This document shows, piece after piece, positions 54,614-63,147 of a stretch of 64,000 nucleotides of DNA. The translations under genes and the position numbers were made by a program. Source of the DNA: an uncultured Roseobacter sp. GTDB lineage: Bacteria > Pseudomonadota > Alphaproteobacteria > Rhodobacterales > Rhodobacteraceae. The stretch lies in assembly GCA_947501635.1 (NCBI GenBank), contig CANMWT010000005.1:186001-250000 (forward strand), read 5' to 3'. Position 1 is the first letter of the stretch; each line of letters begins with the position of its first letter. Under the pieces are notes generated by a model. That model was not told the origin of the DNA, did no database searches, and saw only the letters and a list, made by a program, of their open reading frames with translations.

Positions 54614-55024
54614 TCAGGCAGTATCGCCTGATTTGGTGGCGCGCTCGTCCATGAACTGATCAAACTCTGCCTTGTCTTTAGCGTCTCTGAGGCGCTCAAG
54701 GAAAGCTTCGAATTTGTCTTGTTCTTCTTCAAGCCGGCGCAGCGTGTCCGCTTTGTAGGCGTCAAAGGCTGTGTTGCCCGTGCTGCGCTGTTCGATGGGG
54801 TGTTTGCGCCAGTTGCGGTCGGATGATCGGCAAGCGGTGTTGAACATGCGTTTACTCCATATCAAATAGGCAAGTAGTGCCAGACCCACGGGCCAGAACA
54901 GTATAAAGCCAAGGACCATTGCCGCGATCCAGGCACCTTTGCCTTTGGAATCGAGCCACTGTTCTGCGCGGGCAAACCAGCCCTGTTGGTGCATCGCGGG
55001 GGCATTCTGGGTGAGGGAGGTCAT
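54614..55024 (-). CDS. DUF2852 membrane protein
   Basis: A 136-aa protein with one hydrophobic segment (about residues 31-56, AAMVLGFILFWPVGLALLAYL) followed by KRMFN and a long charged helix (about 90-130, FDAYKADTLRRLEEEQDKF) that may form a coiled coil. This matches DUF2852 of alphaproteobacteria; the function is unknown. It is divergent from glnE, and the 251-base gap holds two matching inverted repeats. Confidence 0.85.
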   Translation of the reverse strand: MTSLTQNAPAMHQQGWFARAEQWLDSKGKGAWIAAMVLGFILFWPVGLALLAYLIWSKRMFNTACRSSDRNWRKHPIEQRSTGNTAFDAYKADTLRRLEEEQDKFEAFLERLRDAKDKAEFDQFMDERATKSGDTA

Positions 55025-55070
55025 TTAAGGTGCCTTTCTTTTTAAACATTGCGTAATCCGGAGGGCCCGG

Positions 55071-55091
55071 AATGTGAATGACTTTCACATT
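55071..55091. promoter_or_regulatory. Operator-like inverted repeat 1 between DUF2852 and glnE
   Basis: AATGTGAA, five bases, TTCACATT: a perfect 8-5-8 dyad centred at 55081, 47 bases upstream of the DUF2852 start. It has the same architecture as the repeat at 55130. Confidence 0.55.
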
Positions 55092-55129
55092 GTAAAGATT
55101 GGGATCAGCACGCAGAAATACAAGCCGCT

Positions 55130-55148
55130 ATGTAAATGTTTTTTACAT
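55130..55148. promoter_or_regulatory. Operator-like inverted repeat 2 between DUF2852 and glnE
   Basis: ATGTAAA, five bases, TTTACAT: a perfect 7-5-7 dyad centred at 55139, 58 bases from repeat 1 and with the same TGT(A/G)A-N7-T(T/C)ACA frame. Confidence 0.55.
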
Positions 55149-55159
55149 TATTTTAAAAA

Positions 55160-55173
55160 CTGTTTTGAAACAG
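55160..55173. promoter_or_regulatory. Short palindrome upstream of glnE
   Basis: CTGTTT, TG, AAACAG is a 6-2-6 dyad about 100 bases before the glnE start. It differs from the two repeats above. Confidence 0.35.
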
Positions 55174-55275
55174 AGGTTTGTAGTGTGCCGTATGATTCAA
55201 TGCGGCTGACAAAATACAAGTACAACTGCAGAACAGTGATTGACCTTCACTCCTACTGCGGCGAAACCTTGGGGT

Positions 55276-58050
55276 ATGAATTTTGGACAGCCCATCATCC
55301 GTGTCCCACGCCCTTTCGATCCGCAGAAAGGGGCCGATATCGCTGGTAGGTTACCTTTTGCCGGACAGGAAAAGGAGTTGCTGGTCGGAACGGCAGGGTC
55401 GAGCCCTTATCTGGCAGGTCTTATCGAAAAGGAAGCGGGCTGGCTGATCGAAGCGCAAGAGGACATGCGCGCGGCGGTGCGGGCGGAGATCGACGCTTTG
55501 AGCGATCTTGAAGCGGTGGATTTGAGCGACGGGTTGCGCAAGGCCAAGCGGCGGGTGGCACTCGCGACGGCTCTGGCAGATTTGAGCGGCGCCTGGGCGC
55601 TGGAGGAGGTGACGCAGACACTCACCGCACTTGCAGACCAAGCCTGTCAGATTGCACTGACGCACGCAGTACGCCAGCAAGTCAAACGCGGCAAGCTGCC
55701 CGGAATGACGGAAGACAATGTGCAGGACGCCGCTGGCATGGTGGTTATGGCGATGGGCAAGATGGGCGCGGGAGAGCTGAATTATTCTTCCGATATCGAC
55801 CTCATTTGTCTTTTTGACGAGACGCGATTTGATCCTTCGGACTATCACGATGCCCGCGCGGGTTTTGCACGGGCAACACGCGCCATGACCGCGACCCTTA
55901 GCGAGATCACCGCACAAGGCTATGTGTTCCGCACCGATCTGCGGCTTCGGCCAGATCCTTCAGTGACACCGGTCTGCATGGCTATGGAAGCGGCTGAGAA
56001 CTACTATGAAAGTCTGGGCCGCACATGGGAACGCGCGGCCTACATCAAAGCCCGGGCTGCGGCGGGTGACATTGCAGCGGGCGAGCGGTTTCTCAAGGCC
56101 TTGCAACCTTTCGTCTGGCGCAGGCATCTCGACTTTGCGGCCATTCAGGACGCCCACGACATGCGGCTGGCCATCCGCGCGCACAAGTCCCTGGGCGGGC
56201 CGATCACGCTGCCGGCGCACAACATGAAACTCGGGCGCGGCGGGATACGCGAGATCGAGTTCTTTACCCAGACGCGACAGTTGATCGCTGGCGGGCGCGA
56301 TCCCGACCTGCGGGCACGGGGCACCATTGCGGGTCTCACCGTGCTGGCAGAGAAGGGGTGGATTGAAACCGAAGCCGCGCGCAGCTTGTCGGATCATTAC
56401 CGCGCGCATCGCACGGTAGAGCATCGGCTGCAGATGATACAGGATGCCCAGACGCATTCGCTGCCCAATACCGACACAGGATTTGCACGGCTGGCCGCCA
56501 TGATGGATTGTGACGTGGCGGATCTGCAGTCCGATTTGCATCGGCGTCTTGCCGCAGTGCACGAGATGACAGAAGGTTTCTTTGCGCCGGGTAAAACAAC
56601 GGACGCCCAGCCGCTGCCCGAAGTGGATGACGAGGTCTTAAACCGCTGGATGAGCTATCCCGCACTGCGCAGCGCGCGCAGTCGTGAGCTTTTCGAACGC
56701 GTCAAACCGGATTTGATGTCACGTTTGGCTGGCACGGAACGCCCAGACGAAGCCTTGCGCGCCTTTGATGGTTTTCTGTCAGGATTGCCGGCTGGTGTTC
56801 AGTTGTTTTCCTTGCTGCAGGCAAACCCACAGCTGACTGATCTTATCATCGACATCAGCGGCACATCTGCATCTCTTGCGCAGTACCTGTCCCGGAATGC
56901 TGCGGTATTTGACGCGGTGATTGGTGGCGACTTCTTTGCAGATTGGCCGGGTCAGGCAGTGCTAGAGGAGCGGCTGCAAGACGTCTTGGCGCGCGAAAAC
57001 GACTATGAGCGGCGTCTTGATGCCACGCGACTTTGGTGCAAGGAGTGGCATTTCCGTGTTGGTGTGCATCTGTTACGGGGCCTGGCGACACCTGCCGAAG
57101 CGCAGACGCAATACTCCGATCTGGCGCGAGCAGTGCTGGCGGTCCTTTGGCCGGTAGTAACGCGTGAGTTCAGTGCGAAGTATGGTGACCCACCTGGTCG
57201 TGGCGCAATCGTTCTTGGCATGGGGTCTTTGGGTGCGGGAACACTGAACGCCGGGTCCGACCTTGATCTGATTGTGATTTATGACCCGCTGGATCAGGAT
57301 GTATCGACCGGCAAAAAGAAAGTCCCTTCAAGGCTTTATTTTGCGCGGCTCACGCAGGCACTTATCACGGCACTGAGCGCGCCGATGGCCCAGGGCAAGC
57401 TTTTCGAAGTTGATATGCGGCTGCGGCCTTCGGGAAATCAAGGGCCAGTGGCCACAAGCTGGCAGTCCTTTCAGAGCTATCAAAAAGATGAAGCTTGGCT
57501 GTGGGAACATCTGGCACTGACCCGTGCATGTGTCGTCGCCGGGCCTTCTGATCTGGCGGCGGATGTCACTGCTTTCCGTGAGGAGGTGATCCAGGCGCCA
57601 CGCAATACAGCCGATGTGGGCAGGGAAGTGGCCGCCATGCGGGCGCGTATTCAGGAGGCGAAACAACCGAAAAGCGTTTTTGAGGCCAAAATCGGCCCAG
57701 GCCGCTTGCAGGAGATTGAACTGATGGCACAGGCGGGCGCGCTTTTGGCTGCTGATACCCGTGCCGATGTAACCGCCGGTCTTCAAGCGGCGGCCCGGGC
57801 AGGACTGATAAGTACTTCGGAGGCCGACGATCTTGCCCGCGCCGGATGTCTGTTTGCGGATTTGCATACGGTGACGCGCTTGCTGTCGGATGCCCCTTTG
57901 GCCGAGAAAGCCGTCGGGCGCGCGGCACAAGGTTTTCTGCTGCGCACGCTAGAGCAACGGGATATGGAAACATTGCTTGGCACGCTGGAGCAAAGCTATG
58001 CCCGTTGCGATGCCATATTGACCAGCGCACTGGCCGCATATGCGCCATAG
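55276..58050 (+). CDS. glnE: Bifunctional glutamine synthetase adenylyltransferase/deadenylase
   Basis: A 924-aa enzyme that attaches AMP to, or removes it from, glutamine synthetase in response to PII. Two nucleotidyltransferase domains are clear. The N-terminal deadenylase has GKMGAGELNYSSDIDLI, and the C-terminal adenylylase has GSLGAGTLNAGSDLDLIVIYD; the paired Asp residues are intact in both. Linker and regulatory helices lie between. The start ATG at 55276 follows TTGGGG; a TTG at 55240 is the alternative. It is followed within 11 bases by a small gene. Two inverted repeats upstream may be its nitrogen or growth control. Confidence 0.96.
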   Translation: MNFGQPIIRVPRPFDPQKGADIAGRLPFAGQEKELLVGTAGSSPYLAGLIEKEAGWLIEAQEDMRAAVRAEIDALSDLEAVDLSDGLRKAKRRVALATALADLSGAWALEEVTQTLTALADQACQIALTHAVRQQVKRGKLPGMTEDNVQDAAGMVVMAMGKMGAGELNYSSDIDLICLFDETRFDPSDYHDARAGFARATRAMTATLSEITAQGYVFRTDLRLRPDPSVTPVCMAMEAAENYYESLGRTWERAAYIKARAAAGDIAAGERFLKALQPFVWRRHLDFAAIQDAHDMRLAIRAHKSLGGPITLPAHNMKLGRGGIREIEFFTQTRQLIAGGRDPDLRARGTIAGLTVLAEKGWIETEAARSLSDHYRAHRTVEHRLQMIQDAQTHSLPNTDTGFARLAAMMDCDVADLQSDLHRRLAAVHEMTEGFFAPGKTTDAQPLPEVDDEVLNRWMSYPALRSARSRELFERVKPDLMSRLAGTERPDEALRAFDGFLSGLPAGVQLFSLLQANPQLTDLIIDISGTSASLAQYLSRNAAVFDAVIGGDFFADWPGQAVLEERLQDVLARENDYERRLDATRLWCKEWHFRVGVHLLRGLATPAEAQTQYSDLARAVLAVLWPVVTREFSAKYGDPPGRGAIVLGMGSLGAGTLNAGSDLDLIVIYDPLDQDVSTGKKKVPSRLYFARLTQALITALSAPMAQGKLFEVDMRLRPSGNQGPVATSWQSFQSYQKDEAWLWEHLALTRACVVAGPSDLAADVTAFREEVIQAPRNTADVGREVAAMRARIQEAKQPKSVFEAKIGPGRLQEIELMAQAGALLAADTRADVTAGLQAAARAGLISTSEADDLARAGCLFADLHTVTRLLSDAPLAEKAVGRAAQGFLLRTLEQRDMETLLGTLEQSYARCDAILTSALAAYAP

Positions 58051-58060
58051 GGAGACAACA

Positions 58061-58330
58061 ATGAAAGGTGATGACAACGACCCCAAGGGGCTCATTCGCG
58101 AGGCCTACAATATTGAGGGCATCACCAAGCCCGAGTGCCGTTCGATCTTTCTTGACTGGGCGCTCAGCCTGCCGATGGAGCGCGATACAGGACAGTCTTT
58201 GCGCCAGCTTCTGGGGATGTATTCCGCAGATAATCCGGGCCATCCCATGAACGAGGTGATGCAAGAAGGGTTAAGTGGAATGGAAGCACCCAGGCGACGC
58301 GGCGGATGGCGGTCGCGTGCGCGCAATTAG
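58061..58330 (+). CDS. Small hypothetical protein downstream of glnE
   Basis: An 89-aa protein (MKGDDNDPKGLIREAYNIEG...). It is mostly helical, with PECRSIFLDWALSLPMER and TGQSLRQLLGMYSADNPGHP, and it ends in a basic tail. GGGAGACAACA gives a good ribosome site, 11 bases after the glnE stop. It is probably in the same operon. No function was recognised. Confidence 0.72.
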   Translation: MKGDDNDPKGLIREAYNIEGITKPECRSIFLDWALSLPMERDTGQSLRQLLGMYSADNPGHPMNEVMQEGLSGMEAPRRRGGWRSRARN

Positions 58331-58455
58331 CCTGCTATTTGGCCTGCCAGTGCCTTCAAATCAGTTAAAATTCAACATAATTTTGCCGATTTCTCTGTCT
58401 ATCCGGAAGGATAAACAATCGAGGCGCCGTGCATGCGATGCCCGAGGAGAGCAAA

Positions 58456-59127
58456 ATGAGACTAGCAAAACTAATCTGTGCAATGACAGTCGCGATTGCG
58501 TTGGCTGGATGTGCCAGTTTCGATACGCCAAGCCGGAACACAGCGTTTGATCAATCGTTGCCCGCAGGGCCGGCATTCGGTGTAACACAACCGGTTTTCT
58601 CCGAAGCATTGCCTTCTTTCAGAGTTGACGAGATCAACGTCGTGGTACCCCCGTCGCTGATCGTCTCGGAAGAAAACGTGTATTATCCCCGTGGCGACAT
58701 TGTCTGGCGCGGAGACCCATATGGCGATCGTCACATGCAGGTTCAGGCCATTTTTGACGAAGCATTGACCCGTGGTACTGCAGATATGCAAGGCGAGGTG
58801 CCTGTCATTCTGGACGTCACTGTAGAACGCTTCCATGGGTTAACGGAAAAGACACGCTATACGGTCGGCGGCGTACATTCGATACGGTTCACGCTGGCGG
58901 TACGCGATGCAGAGACCGGTTTGTTGTTGGAAGAGCCTCGCAGCGTAAAGGCGGACCTAAAAGGATTTGGCGGACAGCGCGCGATCAACGCCGAACGTCA
59001 GGGGCAAACCCAGAAGGTACGGATCACCGATCACCTGAGCCGCGTGATACAGGACGAGTTGCGCCAGCCTGAAGGATTTGAAAACCCACAACTGGGTTTG
59101 GTTCAGTTCCTCAACAGCACTTTCTGA
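58456..59127 (+). CDS. Lipoprotein of unknown function
   Basis: A 223-aa protein with a lipoprotein signal: MRLAKLICAMTVAIALAGC, where the Cys of LAGC is the lipidation site, followed by Ala-Ser (likely outer membrane). The mature part contains RVDEINVVVPPSLIVSEENV, VILDVTVERFHGLTEKTRY and SIRFTLAVRDAETGLLL, a beta-rich pattern. It may belong to a Rhodobacteraceae-specific lipoprotein family, but I cannot name it with certainty. GAGGAGAGC precedes the ATG. A terminator follows. Confidence 0.8.
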   Translation: MRLAKLICAMTVAIALAGCASFDTPSRNTAFDQSLPAGPAFGVTQPVFSEALPSFRVDEINVVVPPSLIVSEENVYYPRGDIVWRGDPYGDRHMQVQAIFDEALTRGTADMQGEVPVILDVTVERFHGLTEKTRYTVGGVHSIRFTLAVRDAETGLLLEEPRSVKADLKGFGGQRAINAERQGQTQKVRITDHLSRVIQDELRQPEGFENPQLGLVQFLNSTF

Positions 59128-59153
59128 GCTTTCAGACAGCATCAATTCAAGAT

Positions 59154-59180
59154 AAAGGGGCGCTATGACAGCGCCCTTTT
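59154..59180 (+). terminator. Terminator-like hairpin whose loop holds the next start codon
   Basis: The stem GGGCGCT / AGCGCCC (7 bp, extendable by AAAG/TTTT) has a five-base loop ATGAC and is followed by TTTT, about 30 bases after the lipoprotein stop. The ATG of the downstream methyltransferase is the loop, and its GGGG ribosome site is in the stem. Confidence 0.75.
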
Positions 59181-60388
59181 CCGATCCCGCCCCGCAAGAT
59201 GCAAAACATGCCATTGTACGGCTGAAACCCAAAGCCAATGCACGTGCAATACGCCATGGCTTTCCTTGGGTTTACGCGGATGAAGTAGTCACAGACCGGC
59301 GGACACGATCATTGCGTCCGGGCACGGTCGCGGTCTTGCAGGACGGGGCGCAAAAGACGTTGGGGCTTGTGGCGGTGAATCCCAAGTCAAAAATATTCTG
59401 CCGTATGCTCGATCGTGATCCGGAAGCACAGATTGACCGCTCTTGGTTCGAGGCGCGATTGACGCGTGCGTTTGCAGCGCGGACACGCATGTTTCGTGAG
59501 CCCTTTTATCGTCTTGTGCATGCAGAAGCAGACGGTTTGCCCGGCGTAGTCATCGACCGCTTTGGAGATTATTTCGTGGTTCAGCCCAATGCGGCATGGG
59601 CAGATGTTTTGGTCGCACCCTTGGTGGAAGCTTTGGTCAACGTCACAGGTGCGCAAGGCGTCTACAAGAATGCAAGCGGGCGGACGCGGTCTCTGGAAGG
59701 TCTTGATACACAAAGTCACGTATTGGCCGGAAGCATGCCTGAGGCACCGCTGCCTGTGCCGATGAATGGTGCGACCTATATGGCGGACCTGACCGGCGGG
59801 CAGAAAACGGGACTGTTTTTTGATCAACAGCCCAATCACGCCTTTGCTGCATCGCTGGCACGCGGGGCGCGGGTGCTTGATGTGTTCAGCCATGTGGGTG
59901 GTTTTTCGCTGGCCGCTTTGGCGCAAGGGGGGGCTTCTGCACTTGCGGTTGATGCATCGCAACCGGCGCTTGATCTTGCCATTCGCGGCGCGCGCGCCAT
60001 GGGAGTTGCCGAGCGGTTTGAAACACGCCGGGGAGATGCCTTTGACGTTTTGACCCAGTTGGGCGAGGCGGGCGAGCGCTTTGATATTGTCGTGTGTGAC
60101 CCGCCTGCTTTTGCGCCGGCCAAACCGGCCTTGGAGGCCGGTCTGCGTGCCTATGAGCGGATTGCGCGTCTCGCTGCGCCCCTGGTGGCGGACGGAGGTG
60201 TGTTGGGGCTTTGTTCGTGCTCGCATGCGGCGGATCTGGCGGCCTTTCGGGGCGCGTGCGTGCGCGGCATCGGGCGCAGCGGAAGGCAGGCTGCGTTGAT
60301 CTATACCGGCTTTGCCGGACCGGACCATCCGCAATTGCCGCAGCTGGCCGAGAGCGGCTATCTCAAGTCGGTCTTCTTTCAGTTGTGA
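59165..60388 (+). CDS. RlmI-like class I SAM-dependent 23S rRNA methyltransferase
   Basis: A 407-aa protein with an N-terminal PUA RNA-binding domain (about 18-90: RLKPKANARAIRHGFPWVYADE). An RNA-methyltransferase EEHEE-type middle domain and a Rossmann domain follow, with DLTGGQKTGLFFDQQPNH, VLDVFSHVGGFSLAAL, FDIVVCDPPAFAPAK (motif IV) and LGLCSCSHAADL. In the E. coli relative the target is m5C1962 of 23S rRNA; here it is inferred. The start ATG lies in a terminator loop with the ribosome site in the stem, so initiation may be restricted. The PIN gene starts five bases after the stop. Confidence 0.92.
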   Translation: MTAPFSDPAPQDAKHAIVRLKPKANARAIRHGFPWVYADEVVTDRRTRSLRPGTVAVLQDGAQKTLGLVAVNPKSKIFCRMLDRDPEAQIDRSWFEARLTRAFAARTRMFREPFYRLVHAEADGLPGVVIDRFGDYFVVQPNAAWADVLVAPLVEALVNVTGAQGVYKNASGRTRSLEGLDTQSHVLAGSMPEAPLPVPMNGATYMADLTGGQKTGLFFDQQPNHAFAASLARGARVLDVFSHVGGFSLAALAQGGASALAVDASQPALDLAIRGARAMGVAERFETRRGDAFDVLTQLGEAGERFDIVVCDPPAFAPAKPALEAGLRAYERIARLAAPLVADGGVLGLCSCSHAADLAAFRGACVRGIGRSGRQAALIYTGFAGPDHPQLPQLAESGYLKSVFFQL

Positions 60389-60393
60389 CACAG

Positions 60394-60945
60394 ATGCGTG
60401 TCGTCATTGACGCCTGCGTGCTCTATCCGACAGTGATGCGCGAAATGGTTCTGGGGGTTGCTGCAACGGGGGCTTTCGTGCCGGTGTGGTCGGAGAGGAT
60501 ACTGGAAGAATGGGCGCGGGCAGCGCGCAAGCTGGGCACTGACGGTGAACCACAGGCGCGGGCCGAAATCGCTTTGGTGCAGGCTGCTTTTCCGCAGGCA
60601 AAAGTCGAAGTGGCCAAGGGGCTTGCTGATCGACTATGGTTGCCGGATGTGAATGATATCCATGTTCTGGCCACTGCCGTGGGGTCCTCGGCAGATGCGA
60701 TCATGACGTTGAATGCGAAAGATTTTCCCAAAGGGACGCTTGCAGAAGAAGGGATCAGCCGCATTGATCCTGACGGTTTTCTGTATGCGCAGTGGCTGGC
60801 GAAGCCGCAGAGTGTGGAAGTGGTGGGTGCTCGGGTTTTGGCGCAGGCAAGGCAGTTGTCGGGCACAGCCTGGGAGATGCGTGCCTTGCTGAAAAAAGCG
60901 CGGCTACCGCGCCTTGCCAAGGCTTTGGTGCACTCCCAATCTTAG
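60394..60945 (+). CDS. PIN domain protein, no antitoxin beside it
   Basis: A 183-aa PIN-fold ribonuclease candidate. Acidic metal ligands are suggested by VVIDACVLYP, by ILEEWARAARK, and by PDVNDIHVLATAVGSSADAI and LNAKDFPKG at the C-terminal side. VapC toxins are about 130 aa and paired with an antitoxin upstream; this one is longer and follows an rRNA methyltransferase with a five-base gap. A role in RNA processing or repair together with that enzyme is possible. It converges with the M48 gene, with a four-base stop overlap. Confidence 0.82.
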   Translation: MRVVIDACVLYPTVMREMVLGVAATGAFVPVWSERILEEWARAARKLGTDGEPQARAEIALVQAAFPQAKVEVAKGLADRLWLPDVNDIHVLATAVGSSADAIMTLNAKDFPKGTLAEEGISRIDPDGFLYAQWLAKPQSVEVVGARVLAQARQLSGTAWEMRALLKKARLPRLAKALVHSQS

Positions 60946-61637
60946 CTTTGCGGTGGTTGTTCCCATTTGAGTTGCAGCTTTTCGAGCGCTTTGATGCGTT
61001 CGGCGGTCTTTGGGTGACTGAGCAGCCACGCTGGGGCTGCCCCTCCGGCCGAGGCTGTCAGCTTTTCAAGTTTTCGGAACATGCTGATCTGCGGGGAGAC
61101 GCCGATGCCGGCCTTGGTCAGCAAAGCGGCCGCATAGGCGTCCGCCTCATATTCGTCGTTGCGGGACAAACGTGCGGCAACCAGCGACGTCAGCGCGCCT
61201 GCAATGAAGGGACCCACGCCGGGGATAAAGCGGCCGATGACCATCGCCAGCGCGGTGCGCAGCGCATTCTGGCCTGAAAAATCGATCATCCGGCGCCGTG
61301 AGTGCCCCAGTGCCACATGGCCCAGCTCGTGAGCGATGACGCTTGCCATCTCATCAGCCGACACCTCGCCAGCACGGAATTTATTGTAAAAGCCGCGCGT
61401 TATGAAAATACGCCCATCTGGGGCGGCAAGGCCGTTCACGGGTTCGATTTCGTAGATGTTGACGCGGATACGGTCCACTTCCAGCGCAGCGGCCATGCGG
61501 TCGCTCATCACTTTGAGCATGGGATCGGCAAGCTCGGTCGATTGTTCGTCCAGCATTTTGGCTGTGCGCCAGGCGGAAAAGCGGTACATAACGATGCCGT
61601 ACATGAGCGCGAGCAGGATGGGCGTAAGTTTTATCAT
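60942..61637 (-). CDS. M48 family membrane-linked zinc metallopeptidase
   Basis: A 231-aa protease. An N-terminal hydrophobic segment (about residues 4-20) is followed by the zinc site IAHELGHVALGHSRRRM, a Gly-rich hydrophobic segment (about 118-145), and the third ligand in SRNDEYEADAYAA. It is similar to HtpX/Oma1-like peptidases without the large TPR region. The ATG complementary to 61635-61637 is used. It is the last gene of a minus-strand run with the VWA protein. Confidence 0.88.
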   Translation of the reverse strand: MIKLTPILLALMYGIVMYRFSAWRTAKMLDEQSTELADPMLKVMSDRMAAALEVDRIRVNIYEIEPVNGLAAPDGRIFITRGFYNKFRAGEVSADEMASVIAHELGHVALGHSRRRMIDFSGQNALRTALAMVIGRFIPGVGPFIAGALTSLVAARLSRNDEYEADAYAAALLTKAGIGVSPQISMFRKLEKLTASAGGAAPAWLLSHPKTAERIKALEKLQLKWEQPPQS

Positions 61638-61730
61638 GCGGTTTATATGGGTTGGGGCAGGGGCCGGGGCAAGCGGTGGGAGCCTCCGGCGGGGATATTT
61701 GAGGACCAAAGAAGCGGGCAGGGTGGCGTT

Positions 61731-62918
61731 TCAGCGGCTGAGCAGGCGCATCCCGCGTCCGATGCCTTCGAGCGTCATGGGCACCATGGCGTCCGGGCCG
61801 ATCACCTCTTGTATCATGGCGATCGACTGGGTGTAGCCCCAATAGCGTTCGGGAACGGGATTGATCCACAAAAGTCCTGGCCATTGGGTGCGCACCCGTG
61901 CAAGCCATGTGGCACCGCTCTCGGCGTTCCAGTGTTCCGAGGCGCCGCCGGGATAGGCCACTTCGTAGGGCGACATGGAGGCATCGCCCACAAAGATGCA
62001 TTTATAGTCGGACCCAAAGGTATTGAGCACATCATGGGTAGGTGTTTGCGCATCCCAGCGTCGCCTGTTGTCGCGCCATACGCCTTCGTAAAGGCAATTG
62101 TGGAAGTAGTAGTATTCCATATGTTTGAACTCGGCCCGGGCTGCGGAAAAGAGCTCTTGGACAACTTTTACATGCGGGTCCATTGACCCGCCCACGTCCA
62201 GAAACAACAGCACCTTCACAGCGTTGCGGCGTTCGGGTCGGGTCTTGACATCAAGGTATCCATGCTCGGCTGTGGCGCGGATTGTACCGTTCAGGTCGAG
62301 TTCTTCCTGGGCGCTGTCACGGGCCCAGCGGCGCAGGCGTTTGAGCGCTACCTTGATGTTTCGGGTGCCGATTTCGACGCTATCGTCGAGGTTTTTGAAA
62401 TCGCGTTTGTCCCAGACCTTGACGGCGCGCTGGTGACGCGAGCGGTCTTGCCCGATGCGGACCCCTTCGGGGTTGTAGCCGTAGGCGCCGAAGGGCGACG
62501 TGCCTGCCGTGCCAACCCATTTGTTGCCGCCCTGATGCCGGCCTTTTTGTTCTTCGAGGCGTTTTTTGAGTGTTTCCATGAGTTTGTCGAAACCGCCCAA
62601 AGCGTCGATCTCGGCCTTTTCTTCCGCGGAAAGGTGTTTTTCAGCCATTTTCTCAAGCCAGTCCTGCGGGATATCCACCGCGTCAAGAACCTGGTCGGCC
62701 GTGATGTTTTCCAACCCTGAAAAGCTGGCCGCGAAGGCGCGGTCGAACTTGTCGATGTTACGCTCGTCCTTGACCAGCGTCAGGCGCGCCAGATAGTAGA
62801 ATGCCTCAACATCGTAGGTTGCAAGTCCTGCGCGCATGGCTTCGAGAAAGGACAGGAACTCTCGCAGTGAAACTGGGACCCGATGGGATCGGAGCGCGTC
62901 AAAGAAGGGCAGGAACAT
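61731..62918 (-). CDS. CoxE-type von Willebrand factor A domain protein
   Basis: A 395-aa cytoplasmic VWA protein. The N-terminal part (about 1-210) is helical and charged. The VWA domain follows with a metal site variant LLFLDVGGSMDPHVK (DVGGS for DxSxS), then CIFVGDASMSPYE and LLWINPVPERYW. CoxE-type proteins usually work with a MoxR ATPase to insert or activate metal cofactors. No MoxR gene is adjacent in this window. GAGG precedes the ATG. A 55-aa membrane peptide gene ends 12 bases upstream. Confidence 0.87.
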   Translation of the reverse strand: MFLPFFDALRSHRVPVSLREFLSFLEAMRAGLATYDVEAFYYLARLTLVKDERNIDKFDRAFAASFSGLENITADQVLDAVDIPQDWLEKMAEKHLSAEEKAEIDALGGFDKLMETLKKRLEEQKGRHQGGNKWVGTAGTSPFGAYGYNPEGVRIGQDRSRHQRAVKVWDKRDFKNLDDSVEIGTRNIKVALKRLRRWARDSAQEELDLNGTIRATAEHGYLDVKTRPERRNAVKVLLFLDVGGSMDPHVKVVQELFSAARAEFKHMEYYYFHNCLYEGVWRDNRRRWDAQTPTHDVLNTFGSDYKCIFVGDASMSPYEVAYPGGASEHWNAESGATWLARVRTQWPGLLWINPVPERYWGYTQSIAMIQEVIGPDAMVPMTLEGIGRGMRLLSR

Positions 62919-62930
62919 GATATACCTCGT

Positions 62931-63098
62931 CTAGATGAGCGTCCTGTCCAGGATCACGGCGAGGATCATGCTGACAACTGTGAACGCCATGGCGTAGCCT
63001 GCTGCGTATTGAGCGACGTCGAGCTTGTTGCCCTTGCGTTTGTAGGCGGTCATGCCGCCGATGGCTGCACCCGACAGGGCGCTGATAAGGATTAACAT
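62931..63098 (-). CDS. Small 55-aa membrane protein upstream of the VWA gene
   Basis: The 55-aa frame starts MLILISALSGAAIGGMTAY, then KRKGNKLDVAQYAAGYA, and ends with a second hydrophobic helix. That gives two membrane helices with a basic loop between. AGAGG lies just before the ATG, and the stop is 12 bases before the VWA ATG. It is short, so routine prediction can miss it. The function is unknown, but the tight spacing supports an operon. Confidence 0.72.
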   Translation of the reverse strand: MLILISALSGAAIGGMTAYKRKGNKLDVAQYAAGYAMAFTVVSMILAVILDRTLI

Positions 63099-63147
63099 TT
63101 GACCTCTTTTATCGAAAACTTACGCTAACCTAGTGCTGTGGCGCGTA

